Below are positions 46,538 through 55,557 of a stretch of 64,000 nt of DNA, one piece after another. Source of the stretch: Pantoea vagans (GTDB lineage: Bacteria > Pseudomonadota > Gammaproteobacteria > Enterobacterales > Enterobacteriaceae); NCBI RefSeq assembly GCF_004792415.1, contig NZ_CP038853.1:2790001-2854000 (forward strand), in the 5' to 3' direction. The notes beneath the pieces are model-generated. The model worked only from the letters and a program-made list of their open reading frames with translations. It searched no databases and was not told the DNA's origin. Each line of letters starts with the position of its first letter. Position 1 is the first letter of the stretch. A program made the translations under genes and the position numbers.

Positions 46538-48352
46538 ATGAGTAAGGTAAAACGTAAGATTGAAGACCACGGCGTCATCGGCGATTTGCGCACCTGTGCG
46601 CTGGTCGCTAACGATGGCACCATTGATTATCTCTGCTGGCCTGAACTCGACAGCCCGTCGGTGTTTGCCGCCCTGCTCGACAGCGATGATGCCGGCCTTT
46701 TCTCCCTGGCGCCTGACTGGCCCAATGCGCGGCGTCAGCAGCTTTACCTGCCTGACACCAATATCCTGCAGACCCGCTGGCTGGATGATGAAGGCGTGGC
46801 GGAAATCACCGACTACATGCCGATTTGTGATGATAAGAACAAACTGCCGCGCCTGATCCGCCGGGTCAAGATGGTTCGCGGCAGCGCAACCTTTCAGCTG
46901 CGCTGTTCACCGCGTCATGACTACGCCCGGGCGCAGACCCGGGCCGAAGCGCACAACGGCTGCATAGACTTTCATGCCGAAGGTCAGCCGTCGCTGCGCC
47001 TGGCAGCCTCTGTGGTCATGACGCTGGAGGATGACAGCGCCACCGCCCACTTCACGTTACAGCCTGGCGAACATGCGCAGTTCGAATTTGGCAGCGTGGA
47101 TGATGCACATATCGAAGCGCTGGCCACCGAGCACTGCTTCGAAGAGACGCTGAACTACTGGCGACGCTGGAGCGCCCGGAGCACCTATCAGGGACGCTGG
47201 CGCGAGATGGTGCAGCGCTCGGCGCTGGTCCTGAAGCTGCTGACTTCACATCAGCACGGCTCGATTGCGGCGGCGGCAACCTTTGGCCTGCCTGAAGAGC
47301 TGGGCGGCGAACGCAACTGGGACTATCGCGCCTCCTGGATCCGCGACGCCTCGTTCAGCATGTATGCACTGATGCGGCTGGGCTACGTTGATGAAGCCAA
47401 ACATTTTACCCACTGGGTCGGACGCTGTGTTGAAAACAGCCATCACGATGAGATGCGCCTGCAGGTGATGTACCGGCTGGACAGCGGCACCGAGCTGCAT
47501 GAGATGGAGTTACTCAATCTTTCCGGCTATGCCGACTCCCGTCCGGTTCGCATCGGCAATGACGCCTGGCAGCAAACCCAGCTCGATATCTATGGCGAGC
47601 TGATGGATGCGGTCTATCTGGCCAATAAGTATGGTGAGGCGATCTCGCAGCGCGGCTGGGAGCATGTGGTCAAGATGATCGACTGGCTGTGTGAGCACTG
47701 GAATCAGCCCGATGCCGGTATCTGGGAGATGCGCGGTGAACCCGAGCATTTCCTGCATTCGCGTCTGATGTGCTGGGTGGCAATGGATCGTGCGCTGCGT
47801 CTCGGCATGAAGCGATCTCTGCCGATGCCTTATGAACGCTGGGATCGGGCGCGTCGCGAGATCCGCGAAGATATCTGGGCAAACTTCTGGAACAGTGAAC
47901 GCGGCCATTTCTCTGCCACCCGTCATGGTGAACATCTCGACGCCTCCATGCTGCTGATGCCGCTGGTACGCTTCGTCGGTGCCACCGACCCGGACTGGAT
48001 TGCCACGCTGGATGCGATCAAAACCAATCTGGTCAGCGACGGTATGGTGCGGCGTTACAATACGCATGAAACACCGGCCGATGGCCTCAAGGGATCGGAA
48101 GGCTCCTTTGGTGCCTGCTCATTCTGGTATGTCGAGTGTCTGGCGCGCGCGGGCCGGATTCAGGAAGCGCATTTTGAATTTGAGAAGCTGCTGAGCTATG
48201 CCAATCCGCTGGGCCTGTACGCCGAGGAGTTTGACAGCCACGGTCATGCGCTGGGCAATACGCCGCAGGCGCTGACGCATCTGGCGTTAATCAGTGCCGC
48301 CTTTTTCCTGAATCGCAAACTCAGCGGTGAACAGACGCAGTGGCAACCTTAA
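46538..48352 (+). CDS. glycoside hydrolase family 15 protein (glucoamylase/trehalase-like)
   Basis: This 604-residue cytoplasmic enzyme has an N-terminal beta-sandwich domain (IEDHGVIGDLRTCALVANDGTIDYLCWPELDSPSVFAALLD, residues 6-46) and an (alpha/alpha)6 barrel (GGERNWDYRASWIRDASFSMYALMRLGY, DAGIWEMRGEPEHFLHSRLMCWVAMDRAL, TPQALTHLALISAAF). This layout is typical of bacterial GH15 glucoamylase or trehalase relatives, with Glu residues as acid/base. I start at 46538 behind AGGGAGA; an earlier in-frame ATG at 46514 lacks a site. No sugar transporter is adjacent, so the substrate is uncertain (maltooligosaccharide, trehalose or glycogen). Confidence 0.92.
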   Translation: MSKVKRKIEDHGVIGDLRTCALVANDGTIDYLCWPELDSPSVFAALLDSDDAGLFSLAPDWPNARRQQLYLPDTNILQTRWLDDEGVAEITDYMPICDDKNKLPRLIRRVKMVRGSATFQLRCSPRHDYARAQTRAEAHNGCIDFHAEGQPSLRLAASVVMTLEDDSATAHFTLQPGEHAQFEFGSVDDAHIEALATEHCFEETLNYWRRWSARSTYQGRWREMVQRSALVLKLLTSHQHGSIAAAATFGLPEELGGERNWDYRASWIRDASFSMYALMRLGYVDEAKHFTHWVGRCVENSHHDEMRLQVMYRLDSGTELHEMELLNLSGYADSRPVRIGNDAWQQTQLDIYGELMDAVYLANKYGEAISQRGWEHVVKMIDWLCEHWNQPDAGIWEMRGEPEHFLHSRLMCWVAMDRALRLGMKRSLPMPYERWDRARREIREDIWANFWNSERGHFSATRHGEHLDASMLLMPLVRFVGATDPDWIATLDAIKTNLVSDGMVRRYNTHETPADGLKGSEGSFGACSFWYVECLARAGRIQEAHFEFEKLLSYANPLGLYAEEFDSHGHALGNTPQALTHLALISAAFFLNRKLSGEQTQWQP

Positions 48353-48566
48353 TCAGGACTTCCCCCGGAAAGCCGCATTTTACACGCCCTGCTTTCCGGA
48401 AATGCGCTAACATCCGCGGTGAATTTACGTAAAGTATTGCAGGCAGGTTAAATTCCCGATTCACAACGTCAGATTAATGAACATATAATGCGCAGCAGGT
48501 CACATTGGCCAGCATGAATTCGACACATAGACCAGCCTGAAATATGGCGATAAAGACTTGTAAAAT

Positions 48567-49679
48567 ATGAAAATTATTCGCGCTTTCGCTTCAATCGCTC
48601 TGGCCCTGGCGGCATTCAGCCAGTCAGCCTTTGCTGTGGTTTACCCGTTACCGCCGGCCAACAGCCGTCTGATCGGGGAAAATATTGAAATTACGGTTCC
48701 TGAAGACAGCAAGCTGCCGCTGGAAGCTTTTGCGGCGCAGTACCAGATGGGCCTCAGCAATATGCTGGAAGCCAATCCGGGTGTTGACGTTTATCTGCCT
48801 AAAGCTGGCAGCAAAATGATCATCCCACAGCAGCTGATCCTGCCTGACGCACCGCGTGAAGGCATTGTGATTAACAGCGCAGAGATGCGTCTTTATTACT
48901 ACCCGAAAGGCAGCAAAACCGTCGTGGTGCTGCCAATTGGTATCGGTGAACTGGGTAAAGATACCCCGATTAACTGGACCACAGCGGTAGAACGTAAGAA
49001 AGATGGCCCGACCTGGACGCCAACCAAAGGTATGCATGCGGACTATGCGGCACGCGGTGAAACCCTGCCAGCCGTGTTCCCGGCAGGCCCGGATAACCCG
49101 ATGGGTCTTTACGCGCTCTATATCGGTCGTCTCTATGCGATTCACGGCACCAACGCCAACTTCGGTATCGGCCTGCGCGTGAGCCACGGCTGTGTGCGTC
49201 TGCGCGCTGACGATATTAAATGGCTGTATCAGAACGTGCCGGTCGGAACCCGCGTTCAGTTCGTTGACCAGCCGGTAAAAGCGACCGTAGAGCCAGACGG
49301 TTCACGTTATGTTGAAGTGCATAACCCGCTGTCGACTACCGAAGAGCAGTTTAACTCGCGTGAGCTGGTGCCGATTACGCTGACGCAGGCAGTAAGCAAA
49401 GTGCTGGTTGATGCCAGCGTCAATCAGGATCAGGTTAACGGCGCCATTCAGGGCCGTACCGGTATGCCGGTAAAAGTGAACGGTGTGGAAAACAACATCC
49501 AGACTGCACCTGTACCAATGCCGGAAAACCCGCAGGCTGCACCACAGGAACAGCCGATGACGCCAGTCACCCCACAGGGTGCCAGCAGTGATGCTGCACA
49601 GCCACAGCAGCCCGCCACTGAGCAGGCCGCACCGGTCACACCAGCAGCCCCTGCAGCAGCGGCCAATACCAACTCGTAA
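48567..49679 (+). CDS. L,D-transpeptidase (YkuD family, ErfK/YbiS type)
   Basis: This 370-residue periplasmic enzyme would attach Braun lipoprotein to peptidoglycan or form 3-3 crosslinks. The signal peptide ends SAFA (residue 23). A LysM-like region (about 38-92: [35 protein letters not shown]) is followed by the YkuD catalytic domain with His193 and Ser-His-Gly-Cys-Val-Arg (206-211, nucleophile Cys209). A Pro/Ala/Gln-rich tail of about 65 residues at the C-terminus is longer than in the 305-320-residue E. coli LdtA-C. About 210 bases upstream hold only leader sequence. Confidence 0.92.
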   Translation: MKIIRAFASIALALAAFSQSAFAVVYPLPPANSRLIGENIEITVPEDSKLPLEAFAAQYQMGLSNMLEANPGVDVYLPKAGSKMIIPQQLILPDAPREGIVINSAEMRLYYYPKGSKTVVVLPIGIGELGKDTPINWTTAVERKKDGPTWTPTKGMHADYAARGETLPAVFPAGPDNPMGLYALYIGRLYAIHGTNANFGIGLRVSHGCVRLRADDIKWLYQNVPVGTRVQFVDQPVKATVEPDGSRYVEVHNPLSTTEEQFNSRELVPITLTQAVSKVLVDASVNQDQVNGAIQGRTGMPVKVNGVENNIQTAPVPMPENPQAAPQEQPMTPVTPQGASSDAAQPQQPATEQAAPVTPAAPAAAANTNS

Positions 49680-49697
49680 TCGCCGCCCTGCTCTAAG

Positions 49698-49724
49698 AAG
49701 CCAGCGCCTGTCGCTGGCTTTTTT
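49698..49724 (+). terminator. Rho-independent terminator of the L,D-transpeptidase gene
   Basis: Stem AAGCCAGCG / CGCTGGCTT with loop CCTGT, followed by TTTT, 18 bases after the stop. Confidence 0.9.
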
Positions 49725-49744
49725 ATTGCCTGGATTAAGGTCTA

Positions 49745-49885
49745 CTAGCGCTCATCTGGCCAATTAGAGGAGATCATCAACTTCGCCGGTCTGAGTGCAC
49801 TACTGGCCATTCCCTGATTGTCTTTGTATACGCTGTTCCAGTTGCCCGAAGTGAATATATCTTCAATCCGCATTAAAAAGTATCA
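49745..49885 (-). pseudogene. orphan, diverged C-terminal fragment of the Tle1-like effector
   Basis: On the minus strand, directly after the DUF2931 gene, a frame reads FLMRIEDIFTSGNWNSVYKD...ALRPAKLMISSNWPDER then TAG. It aligns without gaps with the end of the effector at 50545-52419 (ILMLAEKYIHCSANWNSVLRD...AVRPAKLMTFTNRPDER). About half of the residues agree, including ANWNSV/GNWNSV, RPAKLM and PDER. The effector continues WQRTVYDMDG beyond this point and the fragment does not. It is the remnant of a second effector or a duplicated C-terminal cassette. A 42-codon frame from ATG 49871-49873 remains open, without a clear ribosome site. Confidence 0.8.
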
Positions 49886-49891
49886 GCAGCG

Positions 49892-50554
49892 TTACCATTG
49901 GCCGTAAGGGTATTTTTTTCCTTTTATAAAAATCTCAGTATCTTTGCCGTATTCATAGCCGTGTGAAAAACGTGTAATTCCTTTACAGATATCCAGCTTA
50001 TCTCCGGAGAAAGTTTTCAGAACGGACGGCGTTATACGGTAACCAGGTTCGCCCCGGGCAACGCCACTTAACCAGACAGCTACCTTTCCCTCCGGAGCCA
50101 GACCAATTTGTATAGTGTTGTAATACTTCCCTTTCCCCGGATAGTTCTGATTTACCCCGGGCCGGAGCATTTTATCCACAACGGGTTCAGGAATGGTCAG
50201 AGAGGTCTGATATACCCTTTTATCGATAATTGAGTCCCAGCAAAAGATAATATGTCTGGGAGGCCGTTTAACATGATTCCAGTGACCGTTAAGCGTTCGT
50301 GCATTATCGTTCCACTGACCGACTACACCATTGAGCGCTCTTGTACTATCCAGTGTATTGAACTCATAAACTTTACCTTCTGCATCCTGAACACCCGCGA
50401 AGGTCACTAATGCCGGAAGCGCTTCAGGCGTAAAAAAATTAAACCACCATTCTGTTGGCTCATCGTTCTGAGGAGCACCAGTTGTGTGTGCTTCTCCATG
50501 ACAGCCAGTCAATATCAGAATGACAAGAAGCCATGCCACGCGTTCTATTTCCAT
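49892..50554 (-). CDS. DUF2931 family lipoprotein, probable immunity protein to the adjacent effector
   Basis: This 220-residue protein begins with a lipoprotein signal (MEIERVAWLLVILILTGC; lipobox LTGC with Cys18) and carries the DUF2931 features EWWFNFFTPEALPALVTFAG and PPRHIIFCWDSIIDKRVYQTSLTIPEPV. DUF2931 lipoproteins are found next to type VI Tle1-type lipases and protect the producer in the periplasm. Its ATG overlaps the effector's end by 10 bases, which fits co-translation of an effector-immunity pair. The immunity role is inferred. Confidence 0.82.
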   Translation of the reverse strand: MEIERVAWLLVILILTGCHGEAHTTGAPQNDEPTEWWFNFFTPEALPALVTFAGVQDAEGKVYEFNTLDSTRALNGVVGQWNDNARTLNGHWNHVKRPPRHIIFCWDSIIDKRVYQTSLTIPEPVVDKMLRPGVNQNYPGKGKYYNTIQIGLAPEGKVAVWLSGVARGEPGYRITPSVLKTFSGDKLDICKGITRFSHGYEYGKDTEIFIKGKKYPYGQW

Positions 50555-52419
50555 ATTCTATTCCCGTCCATATCGTAAACCGTACGCTGCCAGCGCTCGT
50601 CTGGCCGATTGGTGAAGGTCATTAGCTTTGCCGGTCTGACCGCACCGCTGACCCTTCCCTCACTGTCTCTAAGTACGCTGTTCCAGTTAGCCGAGCAGTG
50701 GATATATTTCTCGGCCAGCATCAGAATTTCCGATGTAGTAAAGCCCTGTATGGATTGACCATTCCGAACCGCACGCCCCATGATAATTGCTTTTTCACAC
50801 AAATTATTGAGCTCAGCTCTTAGCGAAAGATAATCATCTTTAGGCAAGATGGGATCAAACACCACACCGGCATCCTGCGCCGCATCAAGCATCACCCGTA
50901 GCGCCACCTTAGACCAGTCATTGCGGGTTAGTCTGTCAATAACCAGCGCCGCGCCGCTGCGCTTTTGTAGTGCTCCGTACCGATCGGCTGGCATTCTGTC
51001 GTCATGCCAGACATCGGCATTGACCTCCACTGCATTCAGCAGCGGCGCTATCGCCGGATAGCCGTCCATCGTTTTAAGCTGCGCGCAGGTCTGCCGATAA
51101 ATCCGCGTTTCTGTATCGGGAGTTGAGAGTGGTACGGTTTCAAACTCCGGCCGGGTAAGGAAACAGGCTTCGCGTTCCTCCGGATTGTAACCTCCGCCAA
51201 TGTCGGAGTGCGCACCGGGAAGAGCCAGCTCAGGCCAGGCTGGTTTGACGCTGTTCAGTGCAAAGTTAAACCGGCATTCGTGCTGCGCGGTGATATGAAA
51301 TACCTTTTCCGCCACGCCCGGGCGCAGCACAAGATTCACCTCACCTGTATCTGCGCTGTGCGGGTTCAGGCCATTAACCGGCGTTCCGATGGCCGCCACA
51401 GTATCGAAAATTCCCAGAAATCGGGTTTTACCGCCGGGCGTACCGGAGAACTCAACATCACCCAGCCCCATCTTAATTGCCGAGATGATGGCCCTGTCCT
51501 GGCTGAATACCCGGTTGGCAAAATGCCGCGCCGCCGCGGCTCCACGGCTGAAGCCAAAAATATCAAACTGCAATTGTCTGACGATTCCGACATCAACTTC
51601 AGACGGTTTGGCTAAATAGTCTTTGATAGCTGCAGCAAGTGCAGCAATAGCTCTGTCCGTTTTTTTCACCACACCGGTATCACCGCGACCGGTGCCCATC
51701 CCGTAAGTGCTGTCACCTGCACCATCTTCCGTACCGATACCCTCGATATAAACCGCGTACTGTCCTTGTTCGATACTGGAGGGGAAATCAGTAGAGTACA
51801 GTGCATGGAGCCAATGCACGTTACTGTAGTAGCCGATATAGCTTCCGGCTGCGGTACCGCTGACTCCTTGATTCAGTCTCAGGCACTGCTCTAATCCAGA
51901 CGTAGCCTCCGCATTATTCATCCCAAAATGTTCACCGGAACAAGCGGCCTGCCGAGCGCCGCTGTTATTCGCATTGTTGCCCGTTCCATCAAAGAACACA
52001 CCGATGGTGAGCGTGATTTCCCGTTTCTTCTTCGCTGCCTGTGCACGCTGTTCAGGCTCTGACTGCCGTGCTTTTCTCTCCGCAGCCTCAGCCCGTTCGG
52101 CTGCACGGCCAGCGTTGCAGTCGATCTCGTAAGTGTGCGTGCTGACGGAGGGAATAAAACGGGCACGACAGGGGCAGGAGCTGTAACTGTGAAGAGAGCC
52201 CGCCCACTCTTTCAGGACACCATTCACCTCATAGGCATCCCCCATCCCCCCACAGACGCGAAACCGCCCTTCATGTTTTCCGCAGGTCACCGGATCGCCC
52301 TCCCGGACCTGCTGGCGCTCGATGCCGCTGATGGTGTACGTTTCATCAGACGCGCCGCTAAGAATCCGTCCGCCGCAGGTGGTTTTATCCAGGTGATATA
52401 AAAAAAATCCTTCAGTCAT
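50545..52419 (-). CDS. type VI secretion effector: PAAR-like domain plus Tle1-like (DUF2235) lipase
   Basis: This 624-residue protein has an N-terminal PAAR-like spike domain (about residues 1-90: YHLDKTTCGGRI, REGDPVTCGKHEGRF, SSCPCRARFIP), then an Ala/Glu/Arg-rich linker (101-133). The DUF2235 alpha/beta-hydrolase has TIGVFFDGTGNN (138-149), nucleophile Ser291 in IFGFSRGAAAARHFAN, Asp339 in FLGIFDTVAAIG and His404 in LPGAHSDIGGGY: a complete Ser-Asp-His set. It should be delivered on the type VI spike and degrade phospholipids of target cells. No type VI structural genes are in the window. It is followed, overlapping, by its probable immunity gene. The 258 bases upstream to 52677 hold no gene. 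Confidence 0.9.
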   Translation of the reverse strand: MTEGFFLYHLDKTTCGGRILSGASDETYTISGIERQQVREGDPVTCGKHEGRFRVCGGMGDAYEVNGVLKEWAGSLHSYSSCPCRARFIPSVSTHTYEIDCNAGRAAERAEAAERKARQSEPEQRAQAAKKKREITLTIGVFFDGTGNNANNSGARQAACSGEHFGMNNAEATSGLEQCLRLNQGVSGTAAGSYIGYYSNVHWLHALYSTDFPSSIEQGQYAVYIEGIGTEDGAGDSTYGMGTGRGDTGVVKKTDRAIAALAAAIKDYLAKPSEVDVGIVRQLQFDIFGFSRGAAAARHFANRVFSQDRAIISAIKMGLGDVEFSGTPGGKTRFLGIFDTVAAIGTPVNGLNPHSADTGEVNLVLRPGVAEKVFHITAQHECRFNFALNSVKPAWPELALPGAHSDIGGGYNPEEREACFLTRPEFETVPLSTPDTETRIYRQTCAQLKTMDGYPAIAPLLNAVEVNADVWHDDRMPADRYGALQKRSGAALVIDRLTRNDWSKVALRVMLDAAQDAGVVFDPILPKDDYLSLRAELNNLCEKAIIMGRAVRNGQSIQGFTTSEILMLAEKYIHCSANWNSVLRDSEGRVSGAVRPAKLMTFTNRPDERWQRTVYDMDGNRIWK

Positions 52420-52677
52420 AATCCCTCATGAACTTTATGGCTATTAAGTAAAGACATCATACCTTAATCATGACTTAACCCAAATTACGGGCTTCTGTTA
52501 GTGGTCCCAGTGCCTGAATGTGGCATCGCTGTTAATGGTGTTAGCTTTTAATATCGCCATCAGGTAAAAGAACTTTTTCGCAAGACCGGCCATCATTTTT
52601 CTGTCATATAAAGCGCGTATCACACTCCGTTAACCCGATGCAAATCAGCATCTGGCATCCGCCACGTGAGGTACACC

Positions 52678-54279
52678 ATGAGCGAAAACAGTCTCTCCTC
52701 CTCATCAGCCCGGGGACGCCCCGATTTCAACGGCAGGGGCAGTCGCTTCAGCAAACCGCTGTTTTTCATTCTGCTGATCGCCGGGCTGGCCTTCGCCGGA
52801 CTTAACCTGGTTAATGATGTTGAAGAAACCAATACGCCGGTCACCAGCTATCTGCCGTTCTTTCTGCTGGGACTGGCGCTGCTGATCGCGCTCGGCTTTG
52901 AGTTCGTCAATGGTTTCCACGATACCGCCAATGCGGTCGCTACCGTGATCTACACCCATTCGCTGACGCCCGGCGTGGCCGTGGTCTGGTCGGGTTTCTG
53001 TAACTTTATGGGCGTACTGCTCTCCAGCGGCGTGGTAGCGTTTGGCATTATCTCGCTGCTGCCGGTCGAGCTGATCCTGCAGGCCAGCAGCGGCAACGGC
53101 TTCGCCATGGTCTATGCGCTGCTCTTCTCCGCCATTATCTGGAATCTCGGCACCTGGTATTTCGGCCTGCCCTCATCGTCGTCGCATACGCTGATTGGTT
53201 CAATTATCGGCGTCGGGGTGGCTAACGCCATGCTGCATGGCCGCAGCGGACTGAGCGGCGTGGACTGGGATCAGGCACTCAAGGTCGGCTATGCCCTGCT
53301 GCTGTCGCCGGTGGTGGGTTTTGTCTGCGCCGGGCTGCTGCTCTGGGTGATGAAGATGTTTATCCGTAATCGCCAGCTTTATCAGGCTCCGAAAAGTGAC
53401 CAGCCACCGCCAGTCTGGATCCGTGGTCTGCTGATCCTGACCTGTACCGGCGTCTCCTTTGCGCACGGCTCTAACGATGGGCAGAAAGGGATGGGGCTGA
53501 TTATGCTGATCCTGGTGGGCACCATGCCGATCGCCTACGCCCTGAACCGATCGCTGCCGGCCGATCAGATCCCACGCGTGGCCGCACTGACCGAAGTGAC
53601 CGCCCATCAGCTACTACAACTGCAACCGGCGACGGCGCATCCCCCGGCAGCCCGCAACGTGCTGACCGGCTTTGTCGGCAGCAACCAGATGAACGCCGAG
53701 GTGTTACCGGCGCTGGCGCGGACGCTCAACGAGGTGGGCGATCAGATTCGCCGCTACGGTTCGATGGATAACATCCCCGCCCAGGCGGTGACCAATACCC
53801 GCAACCAGATGTATCTGGCCTCGGAGTCGATTAAGCATCTGCAGACCGCGAAGGTGACGCTGCCGCATGAGACCGAACGCAATCTGAAAGCAGTGAAAAC
53901 CGAACTCGACAGCGCCACCCGCTTTATTCCGATGTGGGTGAAAGTGGTGGTGGCGATAGCGCTGGGGCTGGGCACCATGGTCGGCTGGCGCAGGATTGTG
54001 GTGACGGTGGGAGAACGGATCGGCAAAACCCATCTGAGCTATGCCCAGGGTGCCAGCGCGGAGCTGGTGGCGATGATGACCATTGGCGCAGCCGATGGCT
54101 TTGGCCTGCCGGTATCGACCACCCATGTGCTGTCGTCCGGCGTGGCGGGCACCATGGCGGCCAACCGCTCTGGTCTGCAGTTTTCCACCCTGCGTAATCT
54201 GGCTGTCGCCTGGATATTAACGCTGCCGGTCTCTATTCTGCTTTCTGCCCTGCTCTACTGGGTGTTTACCCGTTTCTGA
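52678..54279 (+). CDS. inorganic phosphate transporter, PiT family
   Basis: This 533-residue symporter imports phosphate, possibly as a metal-phosphate complex. It shows the repeated PiT signatures GFEFVNGFHDTANAVATVIYTHSL (residues 73-96) and GAADGFGLPVSTTHVLSSGVAGTMAA near the end, with a large hydrophilic loop (about 260-420) between the two halves. I start at 52678 behind GTGAGGT; an ATG 12 bases earlier is in frame but too near the site. E. coli PitA/PitB are about 499 residues; the extra length is in the N-terminal 35 residues and the loop. A long inverted-repeat hairpin follows the stop. Confidence 0.93.
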   Translation: MSENSLSSSSARGRPDFNGRGSRFSKPLFFILLIAGLAFAGLNLVNDVEETNTPVTSYLPFFLLGLALLIALGFEFVNGFHDTANAVATVIYTHSLTPGVAVVWSGFCNFMGVLLSSGVVAFGIISLLPVELILQASSGNGFAMVYALLFSAIIWNLGTWYFGLPSSSSHTLIGSIIGVGVANAMLHGRSGLSGVDWDQALKVGYALLLSPVVGFVCAGLLLWVMKMFIRNRQLYQAPKSDQPPPVWIRGLLILTCTGVSFAHGSNDGQKGMGLIMLILVGTMPIAYALNRSLPADQIPRVAALTEVTAHQLLQLQPATAHPPAARNVLTGFVGSNQMNAEVLPALARTLNEVGDQIRRYGSMDNIPAQAVTNTRNQMYLASESIKHLQTAKVTLPHETERNLKAVKTELDSATRFIPMWVKVVVAIALGLGTMVGWRRIVVTVGERIGKTHLSYAQGASAELVAMMTIGAADGFGLPVSTTHVLSSGVAGTMAANRSGLQFSTLRNLAVAWILTLPVSILLSALLYWVFTRF

Positions 54280-54286
54280 TAGTCAG

Positions 54287-54313
54287 GGCTCACCACCGGT
54301 CAGGTGGTGAGCC
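54287..54313. terminator. hairpin between convergent PiT and MFS genes
   Basis: Perfect 11-bp stem GGCTCACCACC / GGTGGTGAGCC with loop GGTCA; it overlaps the MFS stop codon region. There is no T-run on either strand, so termination may need Rho or may be weak. Confidence 0.45.
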
Positions 54314-55487
54314 GTTGCTGCGTATAGAGCCGCAGCGTAATCAGCAGCGCGCCCAGCACCATCATCGCGGCAGCCAGATAGACCGACTGCATCCCCCAGT
54401 GCCCGATAAACAAGCCCGCCACCGGGCCGGTTAAGCCGAGTCCCAGATCGAGAAAGGCGGAATAGGTGCCCAGCGCCGAGCCCTGATCCTGACGCTCAAC
54501 CCTTTTTACCGCCTCAACGCCCAGCGCCGGGAAGACCAGCGAGAAACCGCTGCCGGTGAGGAACGCGCCCGCGCCCACCAGCCAGGCGCTGTCCGCCTGC
54601 CAGATTATCAGCAGTCCCAGGCACTCCAGCAGGAAAGAGAACAGCGACACGCGCAGTCCGCCAAAGCGGGTAATGAAGCGACCGAAACCCAGCCGCACCA
54701 GCACAAACCCCAGGCTGAACAGCGTCAGCGCATAGGCCGCGCCCTGCCAGTCGCGGCTGGCAAAATAGAGGGTGATAAAGGTGGCGATGACGCCAAAGCC
54801 GATGGTGCCGAAGCCCAGCGCCAGGCCATAAAGCCAGACGCGTGAGAAGACGCGATGAAACGGAATGCGCTCGCCCACGCTGACCGTTACCGCCGGTTTG
54901 CGGCTGGCCATCAGATAACCGACGACGCCCATCAGCGCAATCAGTCCGGCAAATCCGCTCATACCAAACTGACTGTTCAGCAGCACGCCCAGCGGCGCAC
55001 CAACAGCCATCGCCAGATAGGTGGCGACACCGTTCCAGGAGATGACGCGCGCGGTCTGCAACGGCCCGACGATATTCATGCCCCACAGCGTGGAGCCAGT
55101 GCTGCTGAAGCTTTCGCCCACGCCAAGAAACAGTCGCCCGATAGCCAGCAGCGCCAGACTCAGCCACGGCCAGCTGCTCAGCAGTGCCGCCACGATAGTC
55201 AGCACCCCGCTCATGCCACAGCAGAGCAGCCCCAGCATTACCACCCGTTTTGGCCCCAGGCGATCGGCAAGACGGCCCGACTGCGGACGGCTGAGCAGCG
55301 TCGCAAAATACTGGATGCTGATAATCAGACCGGCGATAAAGGAGCTGAAGCCAAGCTGATTTTTGACGAAGCCCGGCAGTACGGCCAGCGGCAGTCCGAC
55401 AGAGAGATAGCAGAAGAAAGTGAAGATGATAACTGAGAGGATTCGTTTGTTGAGCTGACTGTTGCTCAACACAGCGGTGTCAGACAT
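54300..55487 (-). CDS. MFS transporter, YfcJ/YhhS family
   Basis: This 395-residue 12-span transporter has the family motifs: SRPQSGRLADRLGPKRVVMLGL between spans 2 and 3, FLGVGESFSSTGSTLWGMNIVGPLQTARVISWNGVATYLAMAVGAPLG (the motif-C region of exporters), and FITRFGGLRVSL in the second half. Members of the group are drug or sugar exporters of uncertain substrate. The N-terminus MSDTAVLSNSQLNKRIL is short and cytoplasmic. It is convergent with the phosphate transporter. Confidence 0.87.
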   Translation of the reverse strand: MSDTAVLSNSQLNKRILSVIIFTFFCYLSVGLPLAVLPGFVKNQLGFSSFIAGLIISIQYFATLLSRPQSGRLADRLGPKRVVMLGLLCCGMSGVLTIVAALLSSWPWLSLALLAIGRLFLGVGESFSSTGSTLWGMNIVGPLQTARVISWNGVATYLAMAVGAPLGVLLNSQFGMSGFAGLIALMGVVGYLMASRKPAVTVSVGERIPFHRVFSRVWLYGLALGFGTIGFGVIATFITLYFASRDWQGAAYALTLFSLGFVLVRLGFGRFITRFGGLRVSLFSFLLECLGLLIIWQADSAWLVGAGAFLTGSGFSLVFPALGVEAVKRVERQDQGSALGTYSAFLDLGLGLTGPVAGLFIGHWGMQSVYLAAAMMVLGALLITLRLYTQQRLTT

Positions 55488-55557
55488 AGCAGGCTTGTGG
55501 TGTGGGAAATTTTGCCCACTATACCGTCAGGCTGCTAAGGGGTCGCCTGATTTTTTA

